Positions 44,480-60,672 of a stretch of 64,000 nucleotides of DNA are shown here, piece after piece. Position numbers and translations under genes: made by a program. The DNA is from Ditylenchus dipsaci (Eukaryota; Nematoda; Chromadorea; Rhabditida; Anguinidae): the NCBI GenBank assembly GCA_004194705.1, contig SADC01000194.1:1-64000 (forward strand), read 5' to 3'. Positions within the stretch are counted from its first letter, which is position 1, and each line of letters opens with the position of its first letter. A model generated the notes under the pieces. It did not search any database. It was given only the letters and a program-made list of their open reading frames with translations, and was not told the DNA's origin.

Positions 44480-44885
44480 GCTACTTCACTTCACATACCT
44501 TTTTTTCATATATTCTGCTCTCTTATATCAGATGTTTCACACCGTTTGTAGCTAAGATTTCCTTCTATCGATTAAGTGGTCAAACACCCTGATTAATAAT
44601 AATTTTGAGAAAATCACTCCAAATGAAAGGTAAATCTCCGCTAAAAACACGAGGTAAAAAACCACGGTTTAACTTTACACCAAACTTACACTGAAAACCG
44701 TGGTCTTATACCTCGGTGTTTTTAGTGGAGTTACACCTTATATTTGTTGTTATTTTCTCAAACATTATTCTCAATCATGGTGTTTGACCACTCAATCGAT
44801 AGAAGAAAATCTCAGCTATGAAATGGTGTAAAACATCTCAGATAAGAAAATAAAATATGAAAAAAGATATGTGAAGTAAAGTAGC
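44480..44885. repeat. Palindrome of about 400 bp
   Basis: ATCGATTAAGTGGTCAAACACC and TAAAAACACGAGGTAAAAAACCACGGTTT on the left pair with AAACCGTGGTC...GGTGTTTTTAG and GGTGTTTGACCACTCAATCGAT on the right. Part of the right arm recurs directly at 44930-45005. Confidence 0.7.
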
Positions 44886-45007
44886 TCTCGATCTCAGAAA
44901 GTAGCCGTAAAAGTCTCCCCCCTTTAAGGTGTTTGACCACTCAATCGATAGAGAAAAATCTCTGCTACAAAACGGTACAAAAATCTGAGATAAGAGAACA
45001 GAATATA

Positions 45008-45546
45008 CAGGGTGGTCCGAGAATTTCGCCGATTTTGAAACGGCTGATACTTTTTATTTTCCCACATTTCCATAAGTTACTTTTTTATTTGATAGAAGAA
45101 GATGGGAAATTTCATTTGGCAACTCGAACGCCACATTATCGAAACAGAATTTCATTTAACAGCAACTGCTTAACGTTTATTTCTCATTTGGAAATAATTC
45201 GAAATGATCTTCAGCTAGCTGAAGAAAGAGTTCTATGCGGTAGAATTCGCTGAGTTTGGTTGTTTGCTGACTGTTTTAACAAGATTTTATAAAAGATGTG
45301 GAAATAAAAAATATTTTCCTGCGCTCTAGTGCCAGATCCAAAGCGAATCAAGAAGTGCAACAAACGTGCCCGGGGCACGTGCCCGCCTCCGTCAGATTTT
45401 TTCCTTGTCGGTGCCCCCCCCCGTCAGATTTTTCTCAAAACGGTGTAGGTAAAATGGCCTCAAAATTTTGAAAAACGGTGTAGGCAAAATGGCCTAAAAT
45501 GGCCTGGTGCCCCCCCCGTCAGAAATTCCTGCATACGCCACTGCTA
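45008..45546. other. CAGGGTGGTCC end fragment and GGTGCCCCCC/GTCAGA repeats
   Basis: TA-CAGGGTGGTCC at 45006 looks like a TA-type transposon end without a clear partner. At 45400-45525 there are two copies of GGTGCCCCCCCCGTCAGA and two of AAACGGTGTAGGCAAAATGGCC. No gene. Confidence 0.4.
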
Positions 45547-45716
45547 CAGGGTGTCCGGAAATTGCGCGCACATCGAAAAAAAATTCCTGTAAGTATCTAC
45601 GTGCCCGGTCGATTTCCGTTTTCGGGACCCTAACCCGCGGAAATCTCCAGAATTGTGGGGTTCTCAATAATGACCAACAAAGACCTTTCATTGCTCTTTA
45701 TTCATGCAACAATATA

Positions 45717-46431
45717 CAGGGTGTCCCAAAATAACCTGCAATTTTTCAAAATTAACACTGTTTTGTTTAAAACTTTCGAATTTATATATATTTCTCAAAT
45801 TATTCAGCAGTGTTCGATAGCTATTTTGCAAGCCGAGATGAAGGGCTACGCGCTAGTGCAAAAATATTTCGAAAATCATAACAAAAACTCGAAGAAATAT
45901 GTCATGATTTGCTGTTCAAATTCAGACTTTTTGAAAAGTTTGGTTTAGACAGTTACAGGCAATGAAATTTTGGTTGTCGCATTTATTTATTGCTTTATTT
46001 CATCATGCCTCTCTTATTTTTTTATTGAATTCGGTGTAACAAGGATGGACGGTTGCATTTTTAGGTTAAAAGGTCAGCTTCAAGGCAAGCATACGCATAT
46101 GGGAAGCAACCACTTAGTGAGTTAGCCCTGTGCAGCGAGCCACGTTAATCTCATGCTACGAGAGCTATACCTAAGACTACGGCAGAATGAGAGGACTCGG
46201 TAACGGCCTCACAACCGTTATTTCAACATCCTTTGTTACACCAAAAAAATTATTTTAGCCGGTGCAAGGGAGTTGCAAGAGTTGCGTGGTTGACGTGGTT
46301 TCAGTGGTTGACAGTAAGATAATCGGCTCTACCCGTTTGCGCCAAAGTTGTTTGCGCCGAAAATCGTTATATCGTTATATCTTGGAGTTGCAAGAGAGAG
46401 AAAATTTTGCAGGTTTTTTTGGACCACCCTG
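45717..46431. mobile_element. Nested TA-flanked element
   Basis: The left end CAGGGTGTCCCAAAATAACC and the right end (read inward CAGGGTGGTCCAAAAAAACC) lie inside 45547-48317, with TA at each side. Inside, CGGTGTAACAAGGATG (46031) and CATCCTTTGTTACACC (46229) form a further inverted pair. A 62-bp segment at about 46300-46362 is identical to 49730-49791. Confidence 0.55.
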
Positions 46432-46689
46432 TACAACAATCAACAACAACAAAAAGATAAATTGCGACTAAAAATAAAACCTGTTAAAACACCCACTGAC
46501 GATGGTTCGGAACATCCCTTCTGGACCAGTTCGAGTTGCTTCACGAAAAAATTTTTGCCCTGCTCTTGAATCTTGATATCAGCCATGATCTAAACGTAGA
46601 ACGCATTAAAGAAGAATCATATCATGCAGCCAGTAAAAATAAAATCTCTATATAGTATTTGAGTCGGGTGGGTCACACTTTTTATGATT

Positions 46690-47480
46690 TACCAAATTTA
46701 TTTACCAAATTTTGAGCCACTTTTATAAAGAAAGTCGGTGTTGATGTTTTATAATGGTGAAAACTAGAGAATCTCAGCTACAAAATGAGCTATTGAACAG
46801 TGGATTTTGAAAGGTTTTAGGGGTCGAACTGGTCCGGACAAGCTCTCAACTCAGTGGTTTTTTAGGTGTACTTTTTCCTATTTTTTAACTTCAGACCCAA
46901 TTTTGAGCCACTTTTATAAAAAAGTCGGTGTTGATGTTTTATAATGGTGAAAACTAGAGAATCTGAGCTACAAAATAAACTATTAACCTGTAAGGTTAGA
47001 AAAGTGTAAAGGGTCGAACTGGCCCGGACAAGCTCTCAACTCAGTGGGTTTTAGGTGTACTTTTTCCTATTTTTTAACTTCAGACCCAATTCTGAGCCAC
47101 TTTTATACAGAAAGTCGGTGTTTATGTTTCATGATGGTGAAAACTGAAGAATCTCAGCTACAAAATGAGTTATTAACCAGTGATGTTAGAAGAGTGTAAG
47201 GTCTCGAACTGGTACGGACAAGCTCTCAAGTCAGTTGCTTTTTAGGTGGAGTTTTTCCTATTTTTAACTTCAGACACAATTTTGAGCCACTTTTATAGAG
47301 AAAGTCAGTGTTTATGTTTATAATGGTGAAAACAAAAGAATCTCAGCTACAAAATGAGCTATTTAACAGTGGATTTTGAAAAGTGAACGGGTTTGAACTG
47401 CCCGGACAAGCTCAAAACTCATTGGTTTCTCAGGTGTGGATTTAAGGTGGATGTTCCGGTTTAAACCCAATTTTTGGCCA
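46690..47480. repeat. Four tandem units of about 190 bp
   Basis: Units start at TTTGAGCCACTTTTATA near 46711, 46902, 47091 and 47281. Each continues GTCGGTGTTGATGTTTTATA, ATCTCAGCTACAAAATGAGC and CGGACAAGCTCTCAACTCA. They are about 85-95% alike by eye. No coding. Related sequence follows at 47480-47540 and at 62300-62820. Confidence 0.8.
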
Positions 47481-47569
47481 GTTTTTGCCGATTAATGTCG
47501 AATACTCTGCGGAACCCTCAAGTTCAACATCTTGGCTTCCTTTTAAGCACAATCACGTATAATCGAAAT

Positions 47570-48113
47570 TGGATAGGCGAGGATGGGCAAGGGTAGGCGA
47601 GGATAGGCGAGGATGGGCAAGAGCAGGTGAGAATGGGCGAGGATGGGCGAGGGTAGGCGAGGAGAGGCGAGGATGGGCAAGGGTAGGCGAGGATGGGCGA
47701 GGATGTGTGAGGGTAGGCGAGGATAGGCGAGGGTAGGCGAGGATGTGTGAGGGTAGGCGAGGATAGGCGAGGATGGGCGAGGGTAGGCGAGGATAGGCGA
47801 GGATGGGCAAGGGTAGGCGAGGATAGGCGAGGATGGGCAAGAGCAGGTGAGAATGGGCGAGGATGGGCGAGGGTAGGCGAGGAGAGGCGAGGATGGGCAA
47901 GGGTAGGCGAGGATGGGCGAGGGTAGGCGAGGATAGGCGAGGATGGGCAAGGGTAGGCGAGGATAGGCGAGGATGGGCAAGAGCAGGTGAGAATGGGCGA
48001 GGATGGGCGAGGGTAGGCGAGGATAGGCGAGGGTAGGCGAGGATGTGTGAGGGTAGGCGAGGATAGGCGAGGGTAGGCGAGGATAGGCGAGGATGGGCAA
48101 GGGTAGGCGAGGT
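47570..48113. repeat. 11-bp minisatellite, unit GGATAGGCGAG
   Basis: About 49 units of GGATAGGCGAG and variants (GGATGGGCAAG, GGGTAGGCGAG, GGATGTGTGAG) run without break. Larger blocks, including GGATGGGCAAGAGCAGGTGA, recur three times, so there is higher-order structure. The array lacks stops on minus in all three frames because 3 x 11 bp encodes an 11-residue repeat. These long frames (up to 211 codons) are not taken as genes. Confidence 0.92.
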
Positions 48114-48319
48114 AGAGTAGCTTAGTCAACAGGTAGGGTGGATGATCTACCCTAACCATTAACGCACTCGAAAGATAAATCTACCCGAACTACTAATGTA
48201 CATGAACAACTAATGTTCCCGAATAACATAGGCGCCGATAGGCGCCTGCAGACCCTAGTCGTTAAATATTTGAAAAATAAGACAAAAAAAATGTGCGCGT
48301 AATTTCCGGACACCCTGTA

Positions 48320-48475
48320 TAATATAATATGTTATAGCTCGATGGGAGTCGGTTGAGTCGTCGATCTGGCATTGTCAAGCAACGTCGGCCTCGACGACTA
48401 GTCGATGGTTAATAATTTTGGACTTGCTGTGAGCGTTTATTGTGCTTCACTCAATTTTTCGTTGGTGACCAGTAT
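48320..48475. other. Short unassigned gap (48320-48475)
   Basis: Contains TCGATGGGAGTCGGTTGAGTCG and GACGACTAGTCG motifs. No gene. Confidence 0.35.
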
Positions 48476-49174
48476 GGTTATGGGTAAAATCCCCCCGTAA
48501 AAATCCCCCCAGCAAAAATCCCCCCAACAAAAATCCCCCCAGCAAAAATCCCCCACAAAAATCTGATGGCATTATTACTATAAAAAATTGGAAATTTCAA
48601 AGCTTTTTAGACAAAAAGTTAAGTTTAAAATTTATTCTGTTAAGAAAATTTTAAAAAATTTTTCTGCCTCAGCCGTCTGCCAGGTCTAAAAAATTTCCTC
48701 AGCCGTCAGCCTCAGCCTCAGCCGGCTGAGGTCTGAAAATTTTCCTCAGCCTCAGCCGTCAGCCGGGCCGAAATTTCTACCTCAGCCATCAGCCTCAGCC
48801 TCAGCCGGCTAATGGCTGAGTTTAACCTCAGCCGGCTGAAGTCAGCGGCTGAGGTTACCACCCTGATTGTGAGTAAAACCAATGACTATACTACACCCTC
48901 CAGGCAATAAAGTCATTACCTCGTTTCATGCTTCGGTACTCCGGTTTATATCGGCACTGGGACGTCTTTAACTATAAAATAGTGTTCATGACATGATTTT
49001 GGTTAGATACCGTGGTTTTGAAATACATTTGCTTAGATACATTTGCCTCACTTCAATTTTTATTCTGGGGGGATTTTTGTGGGGGATTTTTGCTGGGGGG
49101 ATTTTTACTGGGGGGATTTTTGTTGGGGGATTTTTGCTGGGGGGATTTTTTACGGGGGATTTTTTACCATAACC
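48476..49174. mobile_element. Array-ended element with AAAATCCCCCCAGC repeats, perfect 8-bp target duplication
   Basis: The ends read inward are GGTTATGGGTAAAATCCCC and GGTTATGGTAAAAAATCCCC. ACCAGTAT lies on both sides (48468-48475 and 49175-49182). Five to six units of AAAAATCCCCCCAGC lie at each end. The inside holds a CCTCAGCCGTCAGC array. Confidence 0.88.
48660..48866. repeat. CTCAGCCGTCAGCCTCAGCC array, nested
   Basis: Degenerate CCTCAGCCTCAGCCGGCTGAGG units run in both orientations, ending GAGGTTACCACCCTG. Read inward, that end is CAGGGTGGTAACCTC, hAT-like. The left end is not clear, so this may be a truncated array-ended hAT MITE inside 48476-49174. Confidence 0.55.
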
Positions 49175-49329
49175 ACCAGTATCATCATGTCATCCGCATT
49201 TCGCATTTTTCATTTTTAACCAAAACACCACCATGGCAATTGAATTTCATGCAAAGAAATTATTTGAAGCTTTAAAATACATAAATGAACATAATAGAGC
49301 AAAAAAAACAAAAAAAATAGAAAAAAAAC

Positions 49330-49412
49330 AATAAGCAGATGGTGGGAGTCGAACTCGAGAGCATTACCGAAGCAATAAGTCAGTCCGAGTGCACCACTAG
49401 AACACATATCGG
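49330..49412 (-). tRNA. tRNA-like sequence, degenerate
   Basis: On minus, TCTAGTGGTGCACTCGGACT resembles an A box and GAGTTCGACTCCC a B box, followed by a T8 run that could end Pol III transcription. The T stem pairs poorly and I could not form a good acceptor stem. A tRNA pseudogene or tRNA-derived SINE head is more likely than a functional tRNA. Confidence 0.3.
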
Positions 49413-49804
49413 AGTGTTTCTTCGATAAAATTATATTATTTCTACACATCTATATACTTTCAAATGCATTTTCACCCCCAAACTCGACTTTTACGCAGAA
49501 AGGATCTTTATGTCAAATAAGCATTTTCGATTCTTTATCGAATGGTATACAGTATACTCTCTACATAAGATAACTCAAGGACCGACGAAAATGTTATGTT
49601 ATATAGAGTCTTATGTTAAGTGGAGTTCTTCTTTATTCTAAATCACTTCAAAAATTATGTTATATAGAGTTTCTAACAAAATAGATTGATTGTCGAACAA
49701 TAACGTTCAATATTAGAACGAACTATCAGTGGTTGACAGTAAGATAATCGGCTCTACCCGTTTGCGCCAAAGTTGTTTGCGCCGAAAATCGTTATAGCCA
49801 AATA

Positions 49805-50164
49805 CAGGGTTATTCAAGAAATTGTAACACTTTCAAACTGCCATAACTTTTTATCCCGGCACGATTTCGAAATTTTGTAAACGCAGATCGACTCAGAATT
49901 TCATGGCAATTTTTTTGGCATATAACTTGAAAAACACGATTTTTGCTTAGTCCCCCTGTAGTTTGGGTCCTTGTCTCTGGGTTGCCTCTGGATCGGTAAG
50001 GCCCAAACTACAGGGGGGACTAAGCAAAAATCGTGTTTTTCAAGTTATATGCCAAAAAATTGCCATGAAATTCTGAGTCGATCTGCGTTTACAAAATTTC
50101 GAAATCGTGCCGGGATAAAAAGTTATGGCAGTTTGAAAGTGTTACAATTTCTTGAATAACCCTG
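49805..50164. mobile_element. Palindromic MITE, CAGGGTTATTCAAGAAATTG ends
   Basis: A near-perfect palindrome of 360 bp with TA on both sides, nested in 49730-50586. The centre is the GTCCCCCTGTAGTTTGGG hairpin. It is a sister of 52230-52586. Confidence 0.85.
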
Positions 50165-50174
50165 TACGTTACAT

Positions 50175-50536
50175 TTTTAATTAATTAGCTTGCTCTATAT
50201 GGTTTTTCTAAGTGATTTCATGGATATTCTTGTTTATAAATAAATACTCAAATTGATTCCAGAGAAAAGGGCTATATTTTGAGCATAAGGTTGTGAATAA
50301 CCATATTTGCAAAATTCACTAAAAACTCCAAAAGTTCTCAAAAAAGTCCGGGATTCCAGAAATTTAGGGGATTTTAGTAAATTTTACAAATATGGTCATT
50401 TACAACCTTATGCCCAGAGTGTAGCCCTTCTCTTTGTCATCAATTTGAGTGTTAACTTGTAAATGAGAATCTCCATGAAATTACCTAGAAAAACCAAATA
50501 TAGCCGACTAATTAATAAAAAAATGTAACGGTTTTG
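50175..50536. other. No gene seen (50175-50536)
   Basis: Interior of the nested element. TTGTGAATAACCATATTTGCAAAATT (50290) and its inverse (50375-50405) form a weak palindrome. No coding. Confidence 0.4.
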
Positions 50537-50589
50537 GTTATAACGAGTTTTGGCGCAAATAATTTGTTCGCAAACGGGTAGAGCCAAAC

Positions 50590-50910
50590 AATCCAAGAGG
50601 TTGTTTTGTTCTATTTTCTTCGGGCGTTCTAGGAAATCCTCGAGTACGTCGGATAAGATGGAGGACGGCTGGATCCCTGGTAGTCTCATCCACGTATCGC
50701 TGTAAGATTTTGAGTGCGGCGGTTGCTTCTCCACTGGTAACTGGTAGCACTGGCTCTTCTTTAACCTCAATCACTTCAGTGTCAATGAAACGAAAAAAAT
50801 AAAATCGAAATAATGAAGCATTACCTGCTAGCTTCCGGCTCTTCCGCATCCGCTTACGAGACAACCGCCACGATTTCTTCCAGAGTGAGTCTTCCACCGA
50901 TGAATTAATT
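50590..50910 (-). pseudogene. Pogo/Tigger transposase C-terminal remnant
   Basis: On minus, an SSVEDSLWKKSWRLSRKRMR block and then SGEATAALKILQRYVDE resemble the C-terminal part of Tigger/pogo proteins. The DDE domain and DNA-binding part are missing, and the frame changes between blocks. It is cut off at 50586 by a nested element. Family assignment is moderate, based on these short blocks plus the CAGT...TA ends of the host element. Confidence 0.5.
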
Positions 50911-51167
50911 TGACATTTTAGGAGATTATGTTATATAGAGAGGCAATCTATGGGCTGGGGATCGAGAAAAACTTATGTTATAAAGAGTTTTATGTTTTGT
51001 AGAATTATGTTATATAGAGAGTCCATTTGGCTTAATTTAGGAACGACCAACCAAATCGTTTCCAGGATTATGTTATAAGGAGTTTTATGTTATGTAGAGT
51101 TATGTTATATAGGGAGTCGACTGTATAGGGTTTTTCAAATCGCATCGTCACTACCATATGTTCCTTG

Positions 51168-51942
51168 TTAGGTGTTTTCATTTGAAAAGTCAAGATATCA
51201 TTACTTATTTGTGGGGTAGGGATTTTCTAAATGTCCTTTCTGACTTTCTACGTGCCATAACGCTGTTTAGATTTTATACAGCTAATTCTTCATGCAAAAA
51301 TAAAGAACAGAATTCCACGGTTTTTTGACATTGAATGCAGCAATATTTCGTTATAAATTCGATACTAAACAAGAAAAAACATTATATAAATTGCAACATG
51401 AGTTTGCTCTAACTTTTTTGACTGAAGAATTACTGATTCTGACACCGGATTCATGCTCAACACGAAGATAATTTGCTTATAAAACTGCTCTAACAGTCTA
51501 TGCATTACTGTCAAACTTCGAATTCCTATGAAGACGACAATATTTGAATTTCAACGTTTGAATGTTTTTGTCTTGAGAAGAATTCAAAATTTGACAGTGA
51601 CGCAAAGACTGTTACAGCAGTTTTATAAAGCAAATCGACCACGTTGAGCATGAATCCGGTGTCAGAATCAGTCATTTTTTCAGTCAGAAAAAAGTTAGAG
51701 CAAACTCGTATGCAATGTATATAATGTTTTTGCTTGCTTAGTCTCGAATTTATATTAAACATAGCTGCACTCAATGTCAAAATAACCGTGGAATTCTGTT
51801 CTTCATTTTTGTATGAAGAATTTAACTGTATAAAATCTAAACAGTGTTATGGCACGTAGAAAGTCAGGAAAGACATTTCGAAAATCCCTACCCCACAAAT
51901 AAGTAATGATTTATCTTGACTTTTCAAATAAAAACACCTAAG
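51168..51942. repeat. Palindrome of about 775 bp
   Basis: Arms pair nearly throughout. AAGTCAAGATATCATTACTTATTTGTGGGGTAGGG and GTGCCATAACGCTGTTTAGA on the left are inverted at about 51845-51930. The inner TGACACCGGATTCATGCTCAACACG is shared with 15599-15997 and 29653-30035. No coding. Open frames inside mirror each other. Confidence 0.85.
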
Positions 51943-52229
51943 CTTATTATCATTAGAAAGCTGAACTCCTGGCGGTCATTTTAATATATTATAAGATTGG
52001 GTTTACCGTTACTATCATGGCGCAATACTTGAAAACCTGTAGATAATCAGCTGAATTTTGACCTTACTCAGTAAATATCTTCCAGGCCTGTTTTCACCTA
52101 CTTTATCCGTCATCGAAGCGAGAGCGACCGGCACCATCGTACTCCGCGTGAGTTTCTCTATAAGTAGAGGCAATTGTAACGCATGACCGTTGGAGTGTTA
52201 AGTAAACTTTTCCTTGTATGTGCAATATA

Positions 52230-52586
52230 CAGGGTGAGTCAAGATTTTCTAACACTTTTAAACGGTCATAACTTTTTGTCCTCACATGATTTCGAAATTC
52301 TGTAAATGCAAATCGATTCAGTTTTTTATAACAATTTTTTTGGTGTATAATGTCAAAATCACGATTTTCGCTTGGCCCCCCTGTAGTTTTGGTCTTGGTC
52401 TGTGGATGGCCTCTGGATGCGTAAGACCAAAACCACAGGGGACCAGCGAAAATCGTGATTTTGACATTATACACCAAAAAAAATTGTCATAAAAACTGAA
52501 TCGATTTGCGTTTACAGAATTTCGAAATCGTGTGAGGACAAAAATTATGACCGTTTAAAAGTGTTAGTAAATCTTGACTAACCCTG
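52230..52586. mobile_element. Palindromic MITE just upstream of DHX8
   Basis: CAGGGTGAGTCAAGATTTTC on the left is mirrored by AAATCTTGACTAACCCTG on the right, with TA outside. It is a sister of 49805-50164, with the same central GCCCCCCTGTAGTTTTGG hairpin. It ends 133 bp before the DHX8 start codon and so overlaps or abuts the promoter. Confidence 0.85.
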
Positions 52587-52719
52587 TAGATCCTCAAAGT
52601 CAGGGGGTGGGAGCCTTGGAGGATATTTTAGGAAAAAAATACCGCACCCCAGGATGTTTCTGTGTGTGAAATTTATGTTATGAGCTTTCTTGAAAAGAAG
52701 ATTGATTTTTAGAGCAATC

Positions 52720-58386
<5,667 letters not shown>

Positions 58387-58452
58387 ATCTCCAGAAATAA
58401 CATTACTTTTGCCAGATATGTTGTATGTTAGTTTAATAATTGTGTGTTTGGG

Positions 58453-58458
58453 AATAAA
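58453..58458 (+). terminator. DHX8 poly(A) signal AATAAA
   Basis: AATAAA lies 67 bp after the DHX8 stop codon, followed by T/GT-rich sequence, as expected for mRNA 3' end formation. Confidence 0.75.
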
Positions 58459-58469
58459 GGATGCTTTAG

Positions 58470-58779
58470 ATCGATAATTGCATTTTTGGTTTCCTCGTCT
58501 GTCCCACGCCGATAGGGTCACTGACCTATATAAAAGGGATGATATTGTCCGTCATAAGTAAAATGAATCGCTGTTGTTCATCAAACCGTGTTCAGGACAT
58601 AATTCTGAATAAGGTACAATGACTTTAAAATATTTTCAGAGTTATCTAAAATCTCGGATTGAGGAGGTGGATATTCATTTCGGGAGGTACCAGGAGGTCC
58701 CTATACCGACCGTAGGGTTTAATTGTCTTGGCAAACTAGTTTTTCACTCTTATTCAAAAAATAATGTTTGCCAGCAAAG
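58470..58779. other. No gene seen (58470-58779)
   Basis: 3' flank of DHX8. No further features recognised. Confidence 0.4.
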
Positions 58780-59430
58780 TAACACTTTACTTGAAGCCAC
58801 ACACCCCCCCCCCACGGCTGACTACTTTTTGCAAGGAATTTTTCAAAAATCGATTGCATATCCGTGTTTCTCGACCCCGATTTATCTTGAAAACAGTCAA
58901 TAGATTCTGTGAAAGAGAAAACTTTTTTTTGGTTTTCCTTGCAAGGGAAGCTTGGTCGCCCAAGCTGGAAGATCCACAAAATTTCAAAAAATTTTTGAAT
59001 TGGGCTGAATAGGTGCTGTATTGAGAGGGAAAGAAATAATAGGGGCCACTTCTATGGCAGAGCGTTAAAACTAGAGCTGGAATCTAGGGTTCGGGCGGGA
59101 TTTCGGGACGGGATTTTCAGCCAAAAAAATTTCGGGATCGGGATTATCGCTAAAAATTTCGGGATTTTTCCATTTTTTTTGTTTGGCCGTGGCAAAGAGA
59201 GACTCTGTACGCATTTTTTGATCAAGAGTACTAAAAGGCGCCAATTTAAAAAATATTTTTTTTCAAATTTTTCTAAAATTTTACCTTGGGGGACCAAGGC
59301 AAATCCCAATTTTTTTTTCTCACTTTCACCGAATCTGATGATCATTTCCCGTAAAAATCCGGGTCGAGAAACACGAATATGCAATCGGTTTTTAAAAATT
59401 CACCTCAGAAGTGGGTCAGCCGTGGGGGGA
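58780..59430. repeat. Palindrome with CCTTGGTCCCC arms
   Basis: CACGGCTGACTACTTTTTGCAAG, TCGATTGCATATCCGTGTTTCTCGACCC and CTTGCAAGGGAAGCTTGGTCG on the left pair imperfectly with the right arm (59280-59425). A fragment of the shared core (GACTCTGTACGCATTTTTTGATCAAGAG, about 59200-59230) lies off-centre. A GGGATTTCGGGACGGGATT array is at about 59097-59165. Confidence 0.65.
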
Positions 59431-59444
59431 CCAGTAAAGTCTAG

Positions 59445-59665
59445 CCAAGAGTCTTGCTCGAAATTATGTCTAAGGTAAGTGAGTGCGCGTATCTCTAACC
59501 AACCAAGCCCCCAGGGACTTGGTTGCTTGGAGTTGAGATGCGCACACCCGCATACCTTAGACACAAATCACTCGAAAGTGACTCTGGATGCATAAAATGT
59601 ATGCATACCAGAGTTTCTTTATGCGGTAGGCTCCAGTCAACAAAACCATGTTCAAATTCCATTTT
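59445..59665. repeat. Shared palindrome core, copy 10
   Basis: AAGAGTCTTGCTCGAAATTATGTCTAAGGTAAGTGAG, a GC-rich hairpin, GAGATGCGCACACCCGCATACC and the TGCATACCAGAG hairpin appear in full. It is in inverse orientation relative to copies 1 and 2. Confidence 0.8.
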
Positions 59666-60670
59666 TTTAGTGACTTAGGGGTATTCAAGTACCTTTTCTG
59701 CTGGCTTACCTTGGTCCCCCAAGTCAAAAAAGCAGATTTTGGTCAAATTTTTTTTTCAAAAAATTGATTTTTTAGGTGAAAAGTGTCACAAAATGACTTT
59801 CTTTTGTGATTATTCGCGAAGTTTCATTTTCATTAGACCAATCTTTATTTTTCTTACAATAATTCGAAAATTTGGGCGCAAATATCGTCTAAAGTCTAGC
59901 CTGAAATGGCTAAATTTACTTTATTTTATTGATGTGGATGTACTCTAGCAAGTGAAATGACGTAATTAACTCTATCTACATGGAGGACTGTTGCTGAACC
60001 AATAATATTTGATACATTGAATATTTTGTAGTCAATTTGACTTGCTGATTCATACAACATGGCAACAAAATTGTATTTTTCAAACCAGTTTTTTATTTCT
60101 GTTTTGAGTGGTCCTGAAAACTGTTGTTTGTTTCCATATTGAGTTTCCTATTCAAGTGCAAATAGATTTTTATTCATATTCACCAGGTTTTCATGTTTGC
60201 GCTTTTTTCATGGACATATACAAGGCAAACTAATAACTTTCAAAATTTAAGGTATAATCCGTGGATTTATATGACGGTGCTTAGGAAAAAACATGTAATA
60301 TTTTCACAAATCCTGGCATTTTTTGTAAAAATTTTTGCACATAACAAAGCACTTTGTTCACATAGTGATATTTTATTTTATTTAAAAAATAAGTTGAAAA
60401 GTGATCAAAAATTTTAAAAAATTTGCCCATTTTTTTAGAGGAAAGGTGTAAGCCGTTAGAGATCGTGTGGTTTTCGTTTGTCAAATGTGATTTTTATTTT
60501 GTCGAAAAACTTAGTGTTGCAATGTCAAACATACTTGTGCAGAATTCAAATAGGGATTAGCATCGTTAATATTAGAATTTTTAATTGCTTCAAAACTGAC
60601 CTAAATAGCAGACAACTTCACGAATCGACTTTTTTTGACAGTGTTTTTTCACTTTTTGATTACTATTTTC
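59666..60670. other. No gene seen (59666-60670)
   Basis: Very AT-rich. Short open frames have low-complexity Phe/Lys/Ile content. An eroded inverted repeat may join 60480-60600 with 60690-60790. Confidence 0.4.
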
Positions 60671-60672
60671 AG

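Larger units (their letters stand above)
45547..48317. mobile_element. TA-flanked element of about 2.8 kb
   Basis: Left end CAGGGTGTCCGGAAATTGCG; right end is the inverse, CGTAATTTCCGGACACCCTG, with TA outside both. The ends match a Tc1/mariner-like layout. It contains a nested element, a tandem block of 190-bp units and an 11-bp minisatellite, but no transposase. Confidence 0.65.
49730..50586. mobile_element. Nested element with GGCTCTACCCGTTTGCGCC ends
   Basis: GGCTCTACCCGTTTGCGCCAAAG...GAAAATCGTTATA at 49750-49798 is mirrored by TATAACGAGTTTTGGCGCAA...CGGGTAGAGCC at 50537-50586. A 62-bp copy of the left end occurs alone at 46300-46362. It splits the Tigger-like transposase. No clear target duplication. 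Confidence 0.6.
49550..51123 (-). mobile_element. Pogo/Tigger-like transposon, decayed, with nested insertions
   Basis: The left end starts CAGTATACTCTCTACATAAG and the right end read inward is CAGTCGACTCCCTATATAAC, with TA outside both. Subterminal TTATGTTATATAGAG units repeat about four times on each side. A transposase remnant lies at 50590-50910 on minus. Two other elements (49730-50586 and 49805-50164) interrupt it. Confidence 0.75.

Noticed and set aside
45008..46431. A single element spanning 45008-46431
   Set aside because: Only 11 end bases match. The end at 45717 is a better partner for 46431 and gives clean nesting.
47524..48159. Long minus-strand frames (211, 185 and 115 codons) as a Pro/Ser-rich gene
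   Set aside because: They are the same 11-bp minisatellite read in three frames. There is no non-repeat coding portion or splice context.
49330..49412. Functional tRNA gene
   Set aside because: Box-like motifs are present, but the T stem and acceptor stem do not pair adequately.
51526..51780. Minus frame in the 51168-51942 palindrome as a gene
   Set aside because: The same sequence is mirrored in the opposite arm and has no splice or domain support.
59052..59478. Phe/Lys-rich frames on both strands
   Set aside because: They lie in palindrome arms and T/A-rich runs, and mirror each other.
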